Shown one piece after another: positions 9,664 to 19,001 of a DNA stretch of 64,000 nucleotides. A program made the translations under genes and the position numbers. Below the pieces are notes generated by a model that had not been told where the DNA came from, searched no databases, and worked only from the letters and a program-made list of their open reading frames with translations. The DNA lies in NCBI RefSeq assembly GCF_030409715.1, contig NZ_JAUFQI010000001.1, forward strand, positions 916,001 through 980,000. The letters are read 5' to 3'. Origin of the DNA: Reinekea marina (GTDB lineage: Bacteria; Pseudomonadota; Gammaproteobacteria; Pseudomonadales; Natronospirillaceae). Position 1 is the stretch's first letter. The number at the start of each line of letters is the position of its first letter.

Positions 9664-10497
9664 TTGAAAGAATTGTTAGTGTTTGACCTGGACGGAACCT
9701 TATTGGATGGTGATGAGCGCCTTACCGATACCACCCGTAAAGCCTTAGGCGAATTAGATCGTCTTGGGATTAATTGGACCGTAGCAACCGGTCGTATGCC
9801 GCACGGTGCGTTAGAGTCATTACCAAACATTCATTTTAAGCACCCTCAGGTCTATAAAAATGGCGTGTTGTTGTGGGATTTGAACGAAGATAAGGTGATC
9901 TCTAAAATACCGATGGCCGCGCATGAAGTGGAAGAAGTCTGCGCTCGCTTAAAAAGCCAAGGTATTAATCCATGGCTAAATACGATTGATCATGAAGACA
10001 ACATTGGCGCCATCATCTCAGCTATCACGACGCCACGCGAAATTGAATGGTCAGGTTATTTAAAAGAACAGGGCATCGTCGTACAAGAAAATCTTGAATT
10101 GTCGAACATTAAGGATCATGTTTTAAACATTTTTGCGGCCACCGAAAACGCTAATGTCTTGGGCATGGCTGAAGCCTGTGCCGACATTGAAGGCGTGTCT
10201 GTGTTTGCCGGCCACGATATGTATAAATCGGGCTCTTATTGGTTAGACATTCATCACAGCGCTGGTACTAAAGGTGACGCGGTGAAAATAGTTCAAGAGC
10301 AACTCGGCGCAGAAAAAATCATTTGTTTTGGTGATTCCGACAATGACTTCTCCATGTTTGAAATCGCCGATGAAAGTTATGCCATGGGGCAGGGCTTGGC
10401 CGAATTGAAAGCCATGGCAACGGCGACAATAGGACCGAACAGCGAAGATTCAATTGCCCATTTCTTGGCTGACCGTTACGGCTTTTCACTCGACTAA
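9664..10497 (+). CDS. Cof-type HAD superfamily (IIB) phosphatase
   Basis: A 277-residue haloacid-dehalogenase phosphatase. Motif I is D-L-D-G-T at the N-terminus, motif II is the T in V-A-T-G-R, and motif IV is G-D-S-D-N-D near residue 222, preceded by a large type IIB cap domain in the middle. Likely dephosphorylates a sugar phosphate or similar small metabolite, but the substrate cannot be deduced. The start is TTG at 9664, which places D-L-D-G-T at the usual position. It follows rpe in the same direction and may share its transcript. A 6-bp hairpin (10498-10516) lies right after the stop but has no T-run. Confidence 0.82.
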   Translation: MKELLVFDLDGTLLDGDERLTDTTRKALGELDRLGINWTVATGRMPHGALESLPNIHFKHPQVYKNGVLLWDLNEDKVISKIPMAAHEVEEVCARLKSQGINPWLNTIDHEDNIGAIISAITTPREIEWSGYLKEQGIVVQENLELSNIKDHVLNIFAATENANVLGMAEACADIEGVSVFAGHDMYKSGSYWLDIHHSAGTKGDAVKIVQEQLGAEKIICFGDSDNDFSMFEIADESYAMGQGLAELKAMATATIGPNSEDSIAHFLADRYGFSLD

Positions 10498-10625
10498 ACG
10501 CCAGTTTCAATGGCGTATTCACTCATCTGTTACAGAATTGAGTCTTTAATTGAAATGTCGTTGCGCCTTTCGAAAGGGCAAGATAGTTTAGCCGAAACAG
10601 TTGGATCATTTACTGAGGAAATCGC

Positions 10626-11537
10626 TTGGACAAGTTAGTATTACGTTCGCATTTAGCTCTATTGTTGGGCATGTTGTTGTGGGGCAGTAGTTTCATTGCC
10701 TTAAAAGTAGCGGTAACCGCCATGTCACCCATGGTGGTTGTGTTTATGCGGATGTCTATAGGGGCTATGGCGTTCTTAGTTATGTGGCCCTGGCTAAGGC
10801 ATGGTTTTAACTATCAAAAAGGCGATTGGAAATTTTTGTTGTCGATGGCCCTCTTTGAGCCTTGCTTGTACTTTATTTTTGAAGCCCAAGCCTTGCAATA
10901 CACCAGCGCAGGTCAGGCAGGTATGGTGACGGCCATGCTGCCTTTGATGGTAGCCGCGGGTGCGTTTTTCTTTTTAAAGGAGCAAACGAATTTACGCCAA
11001 TGGATTGGTTTTGTCATCGCGGTATCGGGTGTCATTTGGATGACAATGACGGGTGAAGACAGCGAACAGGCACCTAACGCAATCCTCGGTAATTTTTTAG
11101 AGTTTTTAGCCATGTGTACCGCCGTGGGCTATACCTTGCTGATTAAACATTTAGTCGCTCGATACTCTGCCTTTGTATTAACGGCGTTGCAAAGTTTTGC
11201 AGGTGCACTCTTCTTTTTACCGATTGCACTGGCTTCCCCTTGGCCCGAAAGTATTTCGATTTCTATCGTTGGGGTTTTACTGTATTTGGGTTTGGTGGTA
11301 ACGATAGGGGCATACGGTTTATACAACTATTCAATGACGCACCTAAAGGCCACCACCGCGGCGGGCTACGCTAATTTACTGCCTGTTTTTACGTTAATAT
11401 TCTCGATGTTGTTGTTAGGTGAGCGCTTAACCCTAAGCCAATGGATTGCCATTGCCATTGTTTTTGTGGGCGTTGCATTAAGCCAAGAGCGAAAGCCGAA
11501 GATATCAAAGAAAGTGCCACCTGCCGTCACTGGCTAG
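10626..11537 (+). CDS. EamA/DMT family transporter (RhaT-like)
   Basis: Inner-membrane protein of 303 residues with about ten hydrophobic helices arranged as two repeated five-helix EamA halves; the first starts with L-L-L-G-M-L-L-W-G-S-S-F. The family exports or imports small metabolites such as amino acids, sugars or nucleosides; no substrate can be assigned. The start is TTG at 10626, supported by a GAGGA ribosome site about 6 bases before. The C-terminal tail is basic (R-K-P-K-I-S-K-K) and therefore cytoplasmic. It is 128 bases downstream of the HAD gene and probably separately transcribed. Confidence 0.85.
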   Translation: MDKLVLRSHLALLLGMLLWGSSFIALKVAVTAMSPMVVVFMRMSIGAMAFLVMWPWLRHGFNYQKGDWKFLLSMALFEPCLYFIFEAQALQYTSAGQAGMVTAMLPLMVAAGAFFFLKEQTNLRQWIGFVIAVSGVIWMTMTGEDSEQAPNAILGNFLEFLAMCTAVGYTLLIKHLVARYSAFVLTALQSFAGALFFLPIALASPWPESISISIVGVLLYLGLVVTIGAYGLYNYSMTHLKATTAAGYANLLPVFTLIFSMLLLGERLTLSQWIAIAIVFVGVALSQERKPKISKKVPPAVTG

Positions 11538-11672
11538 AACATTGTAAAGACCAAACTGCCGCCTAGGGTCACATTGGCCTTAGGTCTGTTGCTTAAATGT
11601 TGAACTGAGTCGCGGACAGCGGTTACTTAAGCTATTAGAGTAATTAGCCTTTACTTTAATTGTGTCATTGGT

Positions 11673-12416
11673 ATGAAACCTTTCATTGTTGCGTTTGTTG
11701 TACTTTGCCTCAGTGCTTGCTTTCCTAAAGCCGAGAATGATTTAGGGCAATCAGATAATAACCCAGACGATACAGATACCGTCGGTGGGGCCGCATCTCT
11801 AGTGTTAAAAACAGCCGATTTATTAAACAGCGATTACCCGCTTGCCGTGCATGCGACAGTGATTGCCTCGGCTGGAGCTCAATATGAAATATCGCTTAAT
11901 GGTCAATTGGTGGAGGCTGGGAACATGCCTGCCGAGCCGAAACCCCAAGGGCCTTTTTCAGGCCTAAACGATGGCAATAATGAACGTTGGGTATATTTTG
12001 TTATCAGTGAGCCAGGGCAACACAGTATCGAATTGACGGAAACCCTTAACGGAGAAGTAGAAACAGATAGTGTCAGCCTAACACTGGGCAGTGACTGTGA
12101 TGAAAACGATGATTTTTTTAATGATGAACCGGCTATCCAGTCGGCAGACTTTAGCTGTACAGGCAGTGGTTGCCATAATGGTACGGCGTTTCCAATTGAC
12201 CTAACCAACTTTGATACTCTGGCAGAAACCGATATTTTTGGTCGAGATGCCTACATGAATTTTGCCCATATGCCGGCACAGGCTGATGTAACGCCTTATG
12301 CAACGGGTGGAAAGCTCATTCACACAGGAGATGTTAAGTGGACGCAAAATTCAGCAACGCATATGCGAATGATGGAAGTCGCCTTTAGAGCTTATTCTTC
12401 TTTTACTTGCCCATAG
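11673..12416 (+). CDS. Lipoprotein with a non-canonical haem-like C-X4-C-H motif
   Basis: A 247-residue predicted lipoprotein: the signal peptide ends in lipobox L13-S-A-C16, followed by an acidic Asn/Asp-rich linker (about 17-40), a beta-rich domain (about 40-130) and a C-terminal part with C-T-G-S-G-C-H-N-G. That is CX4CH rather than the usual CXXCH of c-type cytochromes; similar C-x-x-C-H-N-G stretches occur in planctomycete-type cytochrome-like domains. Methionines downstream (Y-M-N-F-A-H-M-P) could provide a distal ligand, but this is speculation. It shares its plan with the lipoprotein at 18111-19001. Function not recognised. Confidence 0.7.
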   Translation: MKPFIVAFVVLCLSACFPKAENDLGQSDNNPDDTDTVGGAASLVLKTADLLNSDYPLAVHATVIASAGAQYEISLNGQLVEAGNMPAEPKPQGPFSGLNDGNNERWVYFVISEPGQHSIELTETLNGEVETDSVSLTLGSDCDENDDFFNDEPAIQSADFSCTGSGCHNGTAFPIDLTNFDTLAETDIFGRDAYMNFAHMPAQADVTPYATGGKLIHTGDVKWTQNSATHMRMMEVAFRAYSSFTCP

Positions 12417-12417
12417 C

Positions 12418-12648
12418 TTAGTGATTTTTACCTGCAAAGGTATCAATCCAAAGTTGTTCAACTTTGGTCCTTGCCCAGGGCGTTTTCCGTAAAAATTTCA
12501 AACTGGAGTTTAAGCTTGGGTTATCTGTAAAGCATTTGATGTTAATGCGGCTTCCCAAGCCTTGCCAATCATAATATTCGTGCAATTCAATCAGAATGGC
12601 TTTTAATGTTTTGCCATGCAGAGGGTCTTTTTGTGCGCCTTCGCTCAT
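12418..12648 (-). CDS. VF530/DUF2132 family small protein
   Basis: A 76-residue protein matching the VF530 (DUF2132) family, first studied as a small Vibrio fischeri protein with a DNA-binding-like fold. The recognisable core is D-P-L-H-G-K-T-L near the start, E-Y-Y-D-W, then I-N-I-K-C-F, and S-S-L-K-F-L-R-K-T-P-W-A-R, the family hallmark. Its role in the cell is unknown; DNA binding has been suggested from structure. The start codon directly abuts the stop of the upstream MFS gene (no gap), so the two are probably co-transcribed. Its stop is 1 base from that of the convergent lipoprotein gene. Confidence 0.85.
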   Translation of the reverse strand: MSEGAQKDPLHGKTLKAILIELHEYYDWQGLGSRINIKCFTDNPSLNSSLKFLRKTPWARTKVEQLWIDTFAGKNH

Positions 12649-13830
12649 TTAAGCGGCCTTTGTTTGCGCCTGAGCGCGTTGATGTAAGATTAAAAATACG
12701 AGTGGAATTAATGCCAATGGCAACGTTGCTAATAATAATGGTCGCCAGCCTAATTGATACAGTAGCCACCCCGCCCCCAATGAAGCTAAAGCCTGAGTTC
12801 CGAATACTAAAAATTCGTTGACTGCTTGTATTCTAAATCGTTCGGGTCCATCTGAAATGCGACCCAATAATGTAGTACCACTGATAAACAGTAGGTTCCA
12901 ACCAACGCCCAACAACAGAAGAGCCCCCCAGTAATGCATGGCGTGATATCCAGCTAACCCTAACAAGGCCATCGCGATGTAAATAAAAACACCTACGACA
13001 ATGAATTTAACATAGCCAAATAGAGCCAATAATTTGCCTGTAAATAATGAGGGAACAAACATCGCCAAAATATGGCTTTGCAATACCCATTTGGTGGTTT
13101 GTAAATCATGACCATGATGCGACATTGATAAGGGCGCTGCGGTCATTACTAAGCTCATTACGCTGTATGAAATAGCCGCCGTTGCAAATGCAAGTAATAA
13201 AGTGGGGTTTAACCAAGCAATGTCTGATACAAGGGCTGTTTGCTTCTCTTCTTGTGATACGGGCTTTTCGCTCTGATAAGAAGTGGCAATGATCAGTGCA
13301 GCAATGAGTAGAAAAGCCATTAGGATCACAAAAGAGCCCGTAAAGGGAATCGCAAAAAGATCGCGACCGAATGCTCCTGCCTCAGGACCCGCTACCGCCG
13401 CAAAAATACCACCTATGAGTACCCAGGAGGCGGCTTGAGACTTCTTCTCCATTGGTACGAGCTCCATGGCGGCAAAGCGAAATTGATGAACAAACGCCAT
13501 GTTTGTTCCTGTCATAAAACAGCCGGTAACAAACAGAATAAATGATTGTAGATATAAGCCGGCTAAACACAGCAATGTAGCCGCGCCGCCCAGCGCAAAA
13601 CCTACTAGAAAGCCTTTTTTACGACCTATTTTTTGCATCAACATGGCCGCCGGTGCTGTAGACAGCGCAGTAGCTACCACAATAATAGAGATGGGTAATG
13701 TAGCTAATCTAGGATCAGGAGCTAACTCTTGCCCAATGAGCCCACCCACTAAAATGATTAAGGGTGTAGAGCACATGGCAAAAGCATAAGCTGCAATAAG
13801 CGCGATCATGGGTGGCATTGCGCACTCCAT
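12649..13830 (-). CDS. MFS transporter
   Basis: Inner-membrane protein of 393 residues with about twelve hydrophobic helices and the major-facilitator loop 2-3 motif in the form Q-K-I-G-R-K-K-G (residues 65-72). The polar central loop (about 188-205) splits the two six-helix halves. Substrate unknown; the pattern is that of the broad MFS_1 drug/metabolite group. The ATG at 13830 is used; a second Met four codons later could also serve. It is divergent from sdaA across a 203-base region containing a perfect inverted repeat. Confidence 0.85.
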   Translation of the reverse strand: MECAMPPMIALIAAYAFAMCSTPLIILVGGLIGQELAPDPRLATLPISIIVVATALSTAPAAMLMQKIGRKKGFLVGFALGGAATLLCLAGLYLQSFILFVTGCFMTGTNMAFVHQFRFAAMELVPMEKKSQAASWVLIGGIFAAVAGPEAGAFGRDLFAIPFTGSFVILMAFLLIAALIIATSYQSEKPVSQEEKQTALVSDIAWLNPTLLLAFATAAISYSVMSLVMTAAPLSMSHHGHDLQTTKWVLQSHILAMFVPSLFTGKLLALFGYVKFIVVGVFIYIAMALLGLAGYHAMHYWGALLLLGVGWNLLFISGTTLLGRISDGPERFRIQAVNEFLVFGTQALASLGAGWLLYQLGWRPLLLATLPLALIPLVFLILHQRAQAQTKAA

Positions 13831-13941
13831 CTATTGGGAAACAGCGCAAAAGCTTACCTTATTAGGCCTATCCTGCCTATTAAATATGACAGGCTAGCAA
13901 AAGTGTGGATTGAGTGAACAAGGTGTAAAGATCTTTGGCCA

Positions 13942-13960
13942 AAATTAGCATAACTAATTT
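13942..13960. promoter_or_regulatory. Perfect inverted repeat between MFS gene and sdaA
   Basis: AAATTAG, five bases, CTAATTT form an uninterrupted 7-bp dyad in the 203-base divergent region, about 75 bases before the sdaA start. The symmetry and location suggest an operator for a dimeric regulator, but no regulator gene is adjacent and the site could also be chance in AT-rich DNA. Confidence 0.35.
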
Positions 13961-14033
13961 AGAGGCTTCAATTGCAACCTGAGCTTGGTTGGGCGAAATT
14001 GTGAAGAATAATCACAAATAGAGAGAAATAAGT

Positions 14034-15416
14034 GTGCAACCCTTTTCCATACTCGATTTATTCAAAGTAGGTATCGGTCCGTCTTCTTCTCATACATTGG
14101 GTCCGATGCGAGCTGCAGAACGCTTCGCTCAAAAACTGAGCACCGATGCTTTGTTAACGCAAGTGGTGCAAATTAGAGTGAGCTTATATGGTTCCTTAGC
14201 TCTAACAGGCGTTGGCCACAGCACTGATAAAGCCGTTATTTTGGGGCTATCTGGATTGGATGCAAGCACCGTCGACCCGAATGAAGCTGAGCTGACTTTT
14301 CAGAAAGTAAAAGCCTCGCAAGAATTACGGTTAAACGGTGAAAAAAATATTCGTTTTGATCCAAATGAGTCGATTCGCTTTTTTGGCGATATATTTCTTC
14401 CAGAACACCCGAATGGCTTGCGGTTTTGTGCCCTCGATGAACATGGCATTGAATTGGAAGAGCAAACTTGGTATTCGGTTGGCGGCGGCGCTATCGCTAA
14501 TGAGCTTGCTAAAGACGCAGAGCATCGCGATTTATTACAAGAGTTTGCGGATGAACGCCCGTACCCCTTTGTTAATGCTAAAGAGCTCATGGAACATTGT
14601 GTTAACAATCAGCTTTCAATAGCCGAGGTTGCACAATTAAACGAGGCGGCATTACAGGGCGGTAAAGATGCCGTTACGGATTGGGTTGAATCAATCGTCT
14701 CGACAATGACTGCCTGTATGAATAGAGGGCTCACATTAGAAGGACCATTACCCGGTGGTATCAATGTTCAACGGCGCGCGAAGCGCATGGCTGATCAATT
14801 GAAATCAAAAGAGGTAGATGAATTTAGTGTGATGGATTGGGTCAGTGTATATGCCCTGGCGGTGAATGAAGAAAACGCCGCCGGTGGGCGAGTTGTGACC
14901 GCACCGACTAATGGCTCTGCAGGAGTGATTCCGGCCGTACTGTTGTATTTAGAAAACCATAGAGATGGGCTCCCAAGCAACTGGCACAGTACCTTCTTGC
15001 TAACGTGCGCCGTGATAGGTTGGCTGTATAAGCGCAATGCTTCTATTTCGGCCGCTGAAATGGGCTGCCAAGGTGAAATTGGGGTGGCCAGTTCAATGGC
15101 TGCTGCGGGTATGGCGGCAATATTGGGCGGTACGCCTGAACAAGTAGAGCATGCGGCTGAAATTGCGATGGAGCATCATTTGGGCATGACATGCGATCCA
15201 ATAGCGGGCCTTGTACAAGTGCCTTGCATTGAGCGTAACGCATTTGGTGCCATCAAGGCCATTCAGGCTGCTCGATTGTCGTTATCAGAACCTGGAGATC
15301 ACTGTGTATCGCTCGATGAATGCATCGAAACCATGCGACAAACGGGTGAAGATATGGTCTCTAAATACAAAGAAACCGCACAAGGCGGTCTCGCTGTAAA
15401 CGTTGTGGTCTGTTAG
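14034..15416 (+). CDS. sdaA: L-serine ammonia-lyase (L-serine dehydratase), iron-sulfur type
   Basis: Converts L-serine to pyruvate and ammonia with a [4Fe-4S] cluster; cytosolic. The single-chain form has a beta domain followed by an alpha domain; 460 residues is the usual length. The N-terminus has D-L-F-K-V-G-I-G-P-S-S-S-H-T-L-G-P, the substrate-binding hallmark. The likely cluster ligands are C345 (G-C-Q-G-E), C387 (T-C-D-P-I) and C398 (V-P-C-I-E-R-N). The GTG start at 14034 places the hallmark at the normal distance from the N-terminus. It is monocistronic as far as can be seen and divergent from the MFS gene. Paralogue naming (sdaA, sdaB, tdcG) cannot be settled here. Confidence 0.95.
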   Translation: MQPFSILDLFKVGIGPSSSHTLGPMRAAERFAQKLSTDALLTQVVQIRVSLYGSLALTGVGHSTDKAVILGLSGLDASTVDPNEAELTFQKVKASQELRLNGEKNIRFDPNESIRFFGDIFLPEHPNGLRFCALDEHGIELEEQTWYSVGGGAIANELAKDAEHRDLLQEFADERPYPFVNAKELMEHCVNNQLSIAEVAQLNEAALQGGKDAVTDWVESIVSTMTACMNRGLTLEGPLPGGINVQRRAKRMADQLKSKEVDEFSVMDWVSVYALAVNEENAAGGRVVTAPTNGSAGVIPAVLLYLENHRDGLPSNWHSTFLLTCAVIGWLYKRNASISAAEMGCQGEIGVASSMAAAGMAAILGGTPEQVEHAAEIAMEHHLGMTCDPIAGLVQVPCIERNAFGAIKAIQAARLSLSEPGDHCVSLDECIETMRQTGEDMVSKYKETAQGGLAVNVVVC

Positions 15417-15549
15417 ATCGAGTGCTTTAATTTGGTGCATAATGCGGCGTGCGAAAGGCGTCGTAAAAGGCCCGTATTTAATTCTGCGTTCTTAAAAATT
15501 TAAGCTAAAGTTTATAAGCAAGACTCTTAGATTATAAAACGTAGCCAAT

Positions 15550-18114
15550 ATGTCTAAAAATCGGTGGAACCGACTCAACCCTCTTGCAAGAGTTATCGTG
15601 CTGCGCGCTGGTGTGTTCGTAGTATCTATGGCCGTTTTAAGCTATTTAAGTTGGTTCCTCTATTCAACATCTAAGCAGCTCGAAGCCCTTGAGCTCGAAA
15701 ACAACCTCCAAATTTATGCCGAAAGACTGCACTTGCAAATAGACAGTGCGATTGAAAGTGCCGCAATTTTACGATCCTTGGTTATTTCAGGCGATCTTAA
15801 CGAACAGCGATTTTACCCATTAGCAAACGAACTATCGAAACAGATTGAAGGCGTGTTTTCACTGCAATTGGCGCCTAATGGTGTAGTAGAATACGTGTAT
15901 CCCTATGATGAAAACGAAAAGGCTTTAGGCCATAACTTGCTTGAAGATGAGTTGATAGCCTCGATCATTTCTGACTCTATAGCTAAGAAAAAAATTGTTC
16001 TGGACGGGCCCAAGCCGATAATTCAAGGCGGTAAAGGACTGATAGTGCGACTGCCTATTTTTAAGGACAGTCACTTTTGGGGTTTTTCTATTGCCTTACT
16101 TCGCTTTCCAGAAATGCTTGAGCCGGTTAAGTTACACAACTTAATCAAACAAGGTTATCAATACGAATTGTTCAGTATTGACCCGTGGGGAGCATCAACA
16201 AGCTTATTAGATAAACACCAGCGACATGAATTTTCAAAACAACAAACCATACAACTTAGATTATCTGGGCAACAATGGTTGTTGGCTATAAAGCCAGTGA
16301 ACCCGCACATGTTGCTAAAAAACTTAGGTATTTATTTGGTGCTCTCGGCACTATTTTCAGTCTTATTAGTTGAGTTAGTTGCAAAGCGCTATTTATTACA
16401 AATGCATAAAAAGAACTTGCAAAGATTAGTTGATGATAAAACCGATCAGTTAGTCGTTAGAGAGCAGAGTCTAATGCAAGCGCAATCGGTAGCTCAAATT
16501 GGCAGCTGGGAATTCAGTATAGGTTCAGGCTATCGTATCTACTCTGAGCAAGCTCAGCAAATTTTAAACCTTGAAAGCCCTGAGTGTTTCAATAGCGAGT
16601 ATCAAGCGTTGATTTACTCTAAGTATCAACCTCGATTTCAACAAATTTTAAATTATCGGGGAGAAGGGCGCTTAAGTATTGACTATAAAATTCATTTAAA
16701 GACCAATCAGATTTGGATTCGTGAAGTCGTAGAGTACAGTGCTGAAAGAAATAAGCTGGTAGGTACTATTCAAAACATTAGCAAAGAAGTTAAGGATCAA
16801 GAGTTAATTTGGCAACACGCCAATGTTGATACCTTAACGGGGTTGCCAAATGCTCACTACTTGCACAAAAAAATGGTTGACCTGATTTCATTGAAAGCAG
16901 GCACCAACAGAAGTTTCGCGGTACTGGTGGTAGATTTAGATGGTTTTAAACGAGTTAACGACAGTTTAAGTTCTAAAGCGGGCGATGAAATTTTAATTCA
17001 ATTTTCTGATCGCCTTAGCCGCTGCGTTATTAATGAAGGCTTTATTGCTCGATACAGTGCCGATGAATTTGTGATTGTAGCCCCCGATTCCTCTGAGGCC
17101 AGTGCAGCTGAAATCATTCCTGGGTTAATTCAAAAAGAAATGCAGATGCCCTTTAGTGTTACTGAAGGTACTCGTTTCATGACATCGAGTATCGGAATTT
17201 CCTGTTGGCCGGAAGATTCACTCACTGCATTAGGCTTGATTCAGCTTGCCGAAATAGCACTGCACGAAATTAAAGCTAAAGATAGAGGTCTTACTGCACG
17301 ATACCGACCATCGATGCTTGAACGGTCGCAGCAGCAAGCGGCTATAGAAGGGGATTTGCGCCAAGCCATTATAAACAATGAATTGAGTATGGTTTACCAA
17401 CCCATTGTCGATGTGAATACTCACACCGTGGTTTCAATGGAGGCTTTAATCCGTTGGAAGCATCCTGAAAAAGGTTTTATTCCACCCGATCAATTTATTC
17501 CCATTGCAGAATCGTCAGGCATCATGATCTTACTAGGCCGGTGGATCATTAATCAGGTGGCGATAGATTGCCAGTTTTTAAAAGGTACTGAGCTAGAAGG
17601 TGTACGAGTTGCGATTAATATTTCGCGTATTCAATTTGTCGACGACAGTTTCTCGGATTATTTGCAATCGTGTTTAGTAGAGCAGTTCCCGAAAAACCAA
17701 AAGTTGACGCTGGAAGTTACTGAATCAACGCTTCATAACGATGCTGAGCATTCGGTGAATACAGTCAAAGAATTATTGGATGAAAATATCCAGTTTGCAT
17801 TAGATGACTTTGGTACAGGCTACTCTTCATTTATCAGCCTAAAAGAGTTCCACGTTGATAATGTAAAAATAGATCGCTCATTTATCAGCCGCTGCGATGA
17901 AGTAAAAGATGACGAAACCTTAGTGAAAGCCATTATTGAAATGGCGCATACGATGGGCTTTAGCGTGACCGCTGAGGGGGTTGAAAATGAAGCTCAATTA
18001 ATGAAACTACAGGAATTAAAATGTGATTTCATTCAAGGCTATTTTTTCAGTAAGCCCTTGCCAATCGAACAAGTGATCAAGCAAGGGAGCTGGTATGGAG
18101 AGAAGTTAAGTTAG
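15550..18114 (+). CDS. Membrane CHASE-PAS-GGDEF-EAL protein, probable cyclic-di-GMP phosphodiesterase
   Basis: An 854-residue signalling protein. A membrane helix at about 17-38 is followed by a periplasmic CHASE-type sensor (about 60-265), a second helix (about 255-280), a PAS-like region (about 310-415), a GGDEF-type domain and an EAL domain. The GGDEF signature is degenerate, S503-A504-D505-E506-F507, so cyclase activity is unlikely. The EAL domain keeps E631-A-L, the D-D-F-G-T-G-Y-S-S loop (about 752) and E-G-V-E-N (about 808), as expected of an active phosphodiesterase. The degenerate domain may instead bind GTP as an allosteric site, as in some tandem proteins. Its stop overlaps that of the convergent lipoprotein gene by 3 bases. 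Confidence 0.9.
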   Translation: MSKNRWNRLNPLARVIVLRAGVFVVSMAVLSYLSWFLYSTSKQLEALELENNLQIYAERLHLQIDSAIESAAILRSLVISGDLNEQRFYPLANELSKQIEGVFSLQLAPNGVVEYVYPYDENEKALGHNLLEDELIASIISDSIAKKKIVLDGPKPIIQGGKGLIVRLPIFKDSHFWGFSIALLRFPEMLEPVKLHNLIKQGYQYELFSIDPWGASTSLLDKHQRHEFSKQQTIQLRLSGQQWLLAIKPVNPHMLLKNLGIYLVLSALFSVLLVELVAKRYLLQMHKKNLQRLVDDKTDQLVVREQSLMQAQSVAQIGSWEFSIGSGYRIYSEQAQQILNLESPECFNSEYQALIYSKYQPRFQQILNYRGEGRLSIDYKIHLKTNQIWIREVVEYSAERNKLVGTIQNISKEVKDQELIWQHANVDTLTGLPNAHYLHKKMVDLISLKAGTNRSFAVLVVDLDGFKRVNDSLSSKAGDEILIQFSDRLSRCVINEGFIARYSADEFVIVAPDSSEASAAEIIPGLIQKEMQMPFSVTEGTRFMTSSIGISCWPEDSLTALGLIQLAEIALHEIKAKDRGLTARYRPSMLERSQQQAAIEGDLRQAIINNELSMVYQPIVDVNTHTVVSMEALIRWKHPEKGFIPPDQFIPIAESSGIMILLGRWIINQVAIDCQFLKGTELEGVRVAINISRIQFVDDSFSDYLQSCLVEQFPKNQKLTLEVTESTLHNDAEHSVNTVKELLDENIQFALDDFGTGYSSFISLKEFHVDNVKIDRSFISRCDEVKDDETLVKAIIEMAHTMGFSVTAEGVENEAQLMKLQELKCDFIQGYFFSKPLPIEQVIKQGSWYGEKLS

Positions 18115-19001
18115 TTCCAAGGATCCATTTCCATAATGGAAGGTTTAGGGATTTCTTTTAAATCAATATCCGTTGTTATATTTGCACCGTTGTTTTCTTT
18201 TTCGGCTAACAGTAATGTAATGAATTCTTCGAAGTATCCTTTTTCTTCACTAGGTATTGATGATGCAAATGAAAACCCGGTATGCTCGCTTGTAAATGGA
18301 TAGGTCAAAATTTCTTTCCCTTCAGTAGGGGTGTCAATTTTAGCTAAAATTTTTGATTCATCTTCCGCAACTAATTCAAACTCAGAATAAGCGTCACTAT
18401 TGGAGTCCCCGTGGCAGCTTAGGCAATAGTCACCTAGGATTGCGTTGATGTATGTATTGTAATAAGTAAAACTTGATATCGTTCCAGGAACTGCAATATC
18501 TTCGTACAAGAATTCATAGTTTCTAGTAGTACCATTAGGTTGGACAACTTGGAGCTCAAGTTGGAAGTTGTACAAGCCAGGGTCTGAAATATTTAAGCGG
18601 TAATCAGTTCCAGTATCAGTATCATAAAAAAAAGAGGTGTCTAAACTGGTACGTCCATTTTGTAAAAAGTCAGGGGTACCAGAGTCTCCGTTCGGCATGA
18701 ACTTTCGACTTGATGTTCCTTGATTATATGTAAAGCTGGCACTGCTCGTTGCGATTTTATTGAGCTCCGTAAAATCTATCGACACATAGGCTTCCCAGTC
18801 TTCAATATCATCTTCTGTGTTTGCATCGGTATCGTTATAGACAACCGTTAGCTCTGGCTGAGACACCACATCGACTTTTTCCCAAGTATCCATTGGATCC
18901 CAATGGCTATCACCATAGCGACTGTTAGTTTCGGGTCCACAAGCCGTCATAGCTGCGGTCGTTAGGAAGATAAGCGGGTAGGCACTTTTTATATACAGCA
19001 T
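18111..19001 (-). CDS. Lipoprotein with C-terminal c-type haem motif (CXXCH)
   Basis: A 296-residue predicted lipoprotein with a signal peptide ending in lipobox M-T-A-C (Cys at 21). An Asp/Asn-rich beta-type domain follows to about residue 190, then D-Y-C-L-S-C-H-G-D, a canonical CXXCH haem-attachment motif near residue 196. The C-terminal 90 residues contain Y-P-F-T-S-E-H and E-E-F-I-T-L-L-L-A-E, resembling small cytochrome-like lipoproteins. The plan (lipobox, acidic linker, beta domain, terminal haem motif) parallels the gene at 11673. Redox partner and role are unknown. It is convergent with the EAL protein gene. Confidence 0.72.
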   Translation of the reverse strand: MLYIKSAYPLIFLTTAAMTACGPETNSRYGDSHWDPMDTWEKVDVVSQPELTVVYNDTDANTEDDIEDWEAYVSIDFTELNKIATSSASFTYNQGTSSRKFMPNGDSGTPDFLQNGRTSLDTSFFYDTDTGTDYRLNISDPGLYNFQLELQVVQPNGTTRNYEFLYEDIAVPGTISSFTYYNTYINAILGDYCLSCHGDSNSDAYSEFELVAEDESKILAKIDTPTEGKEILTYPFTSEHTGFSFASSIPSEEKGYFEEFITLLLAEKENNGANITTDIDLKEIPKPSIMEMDPWN

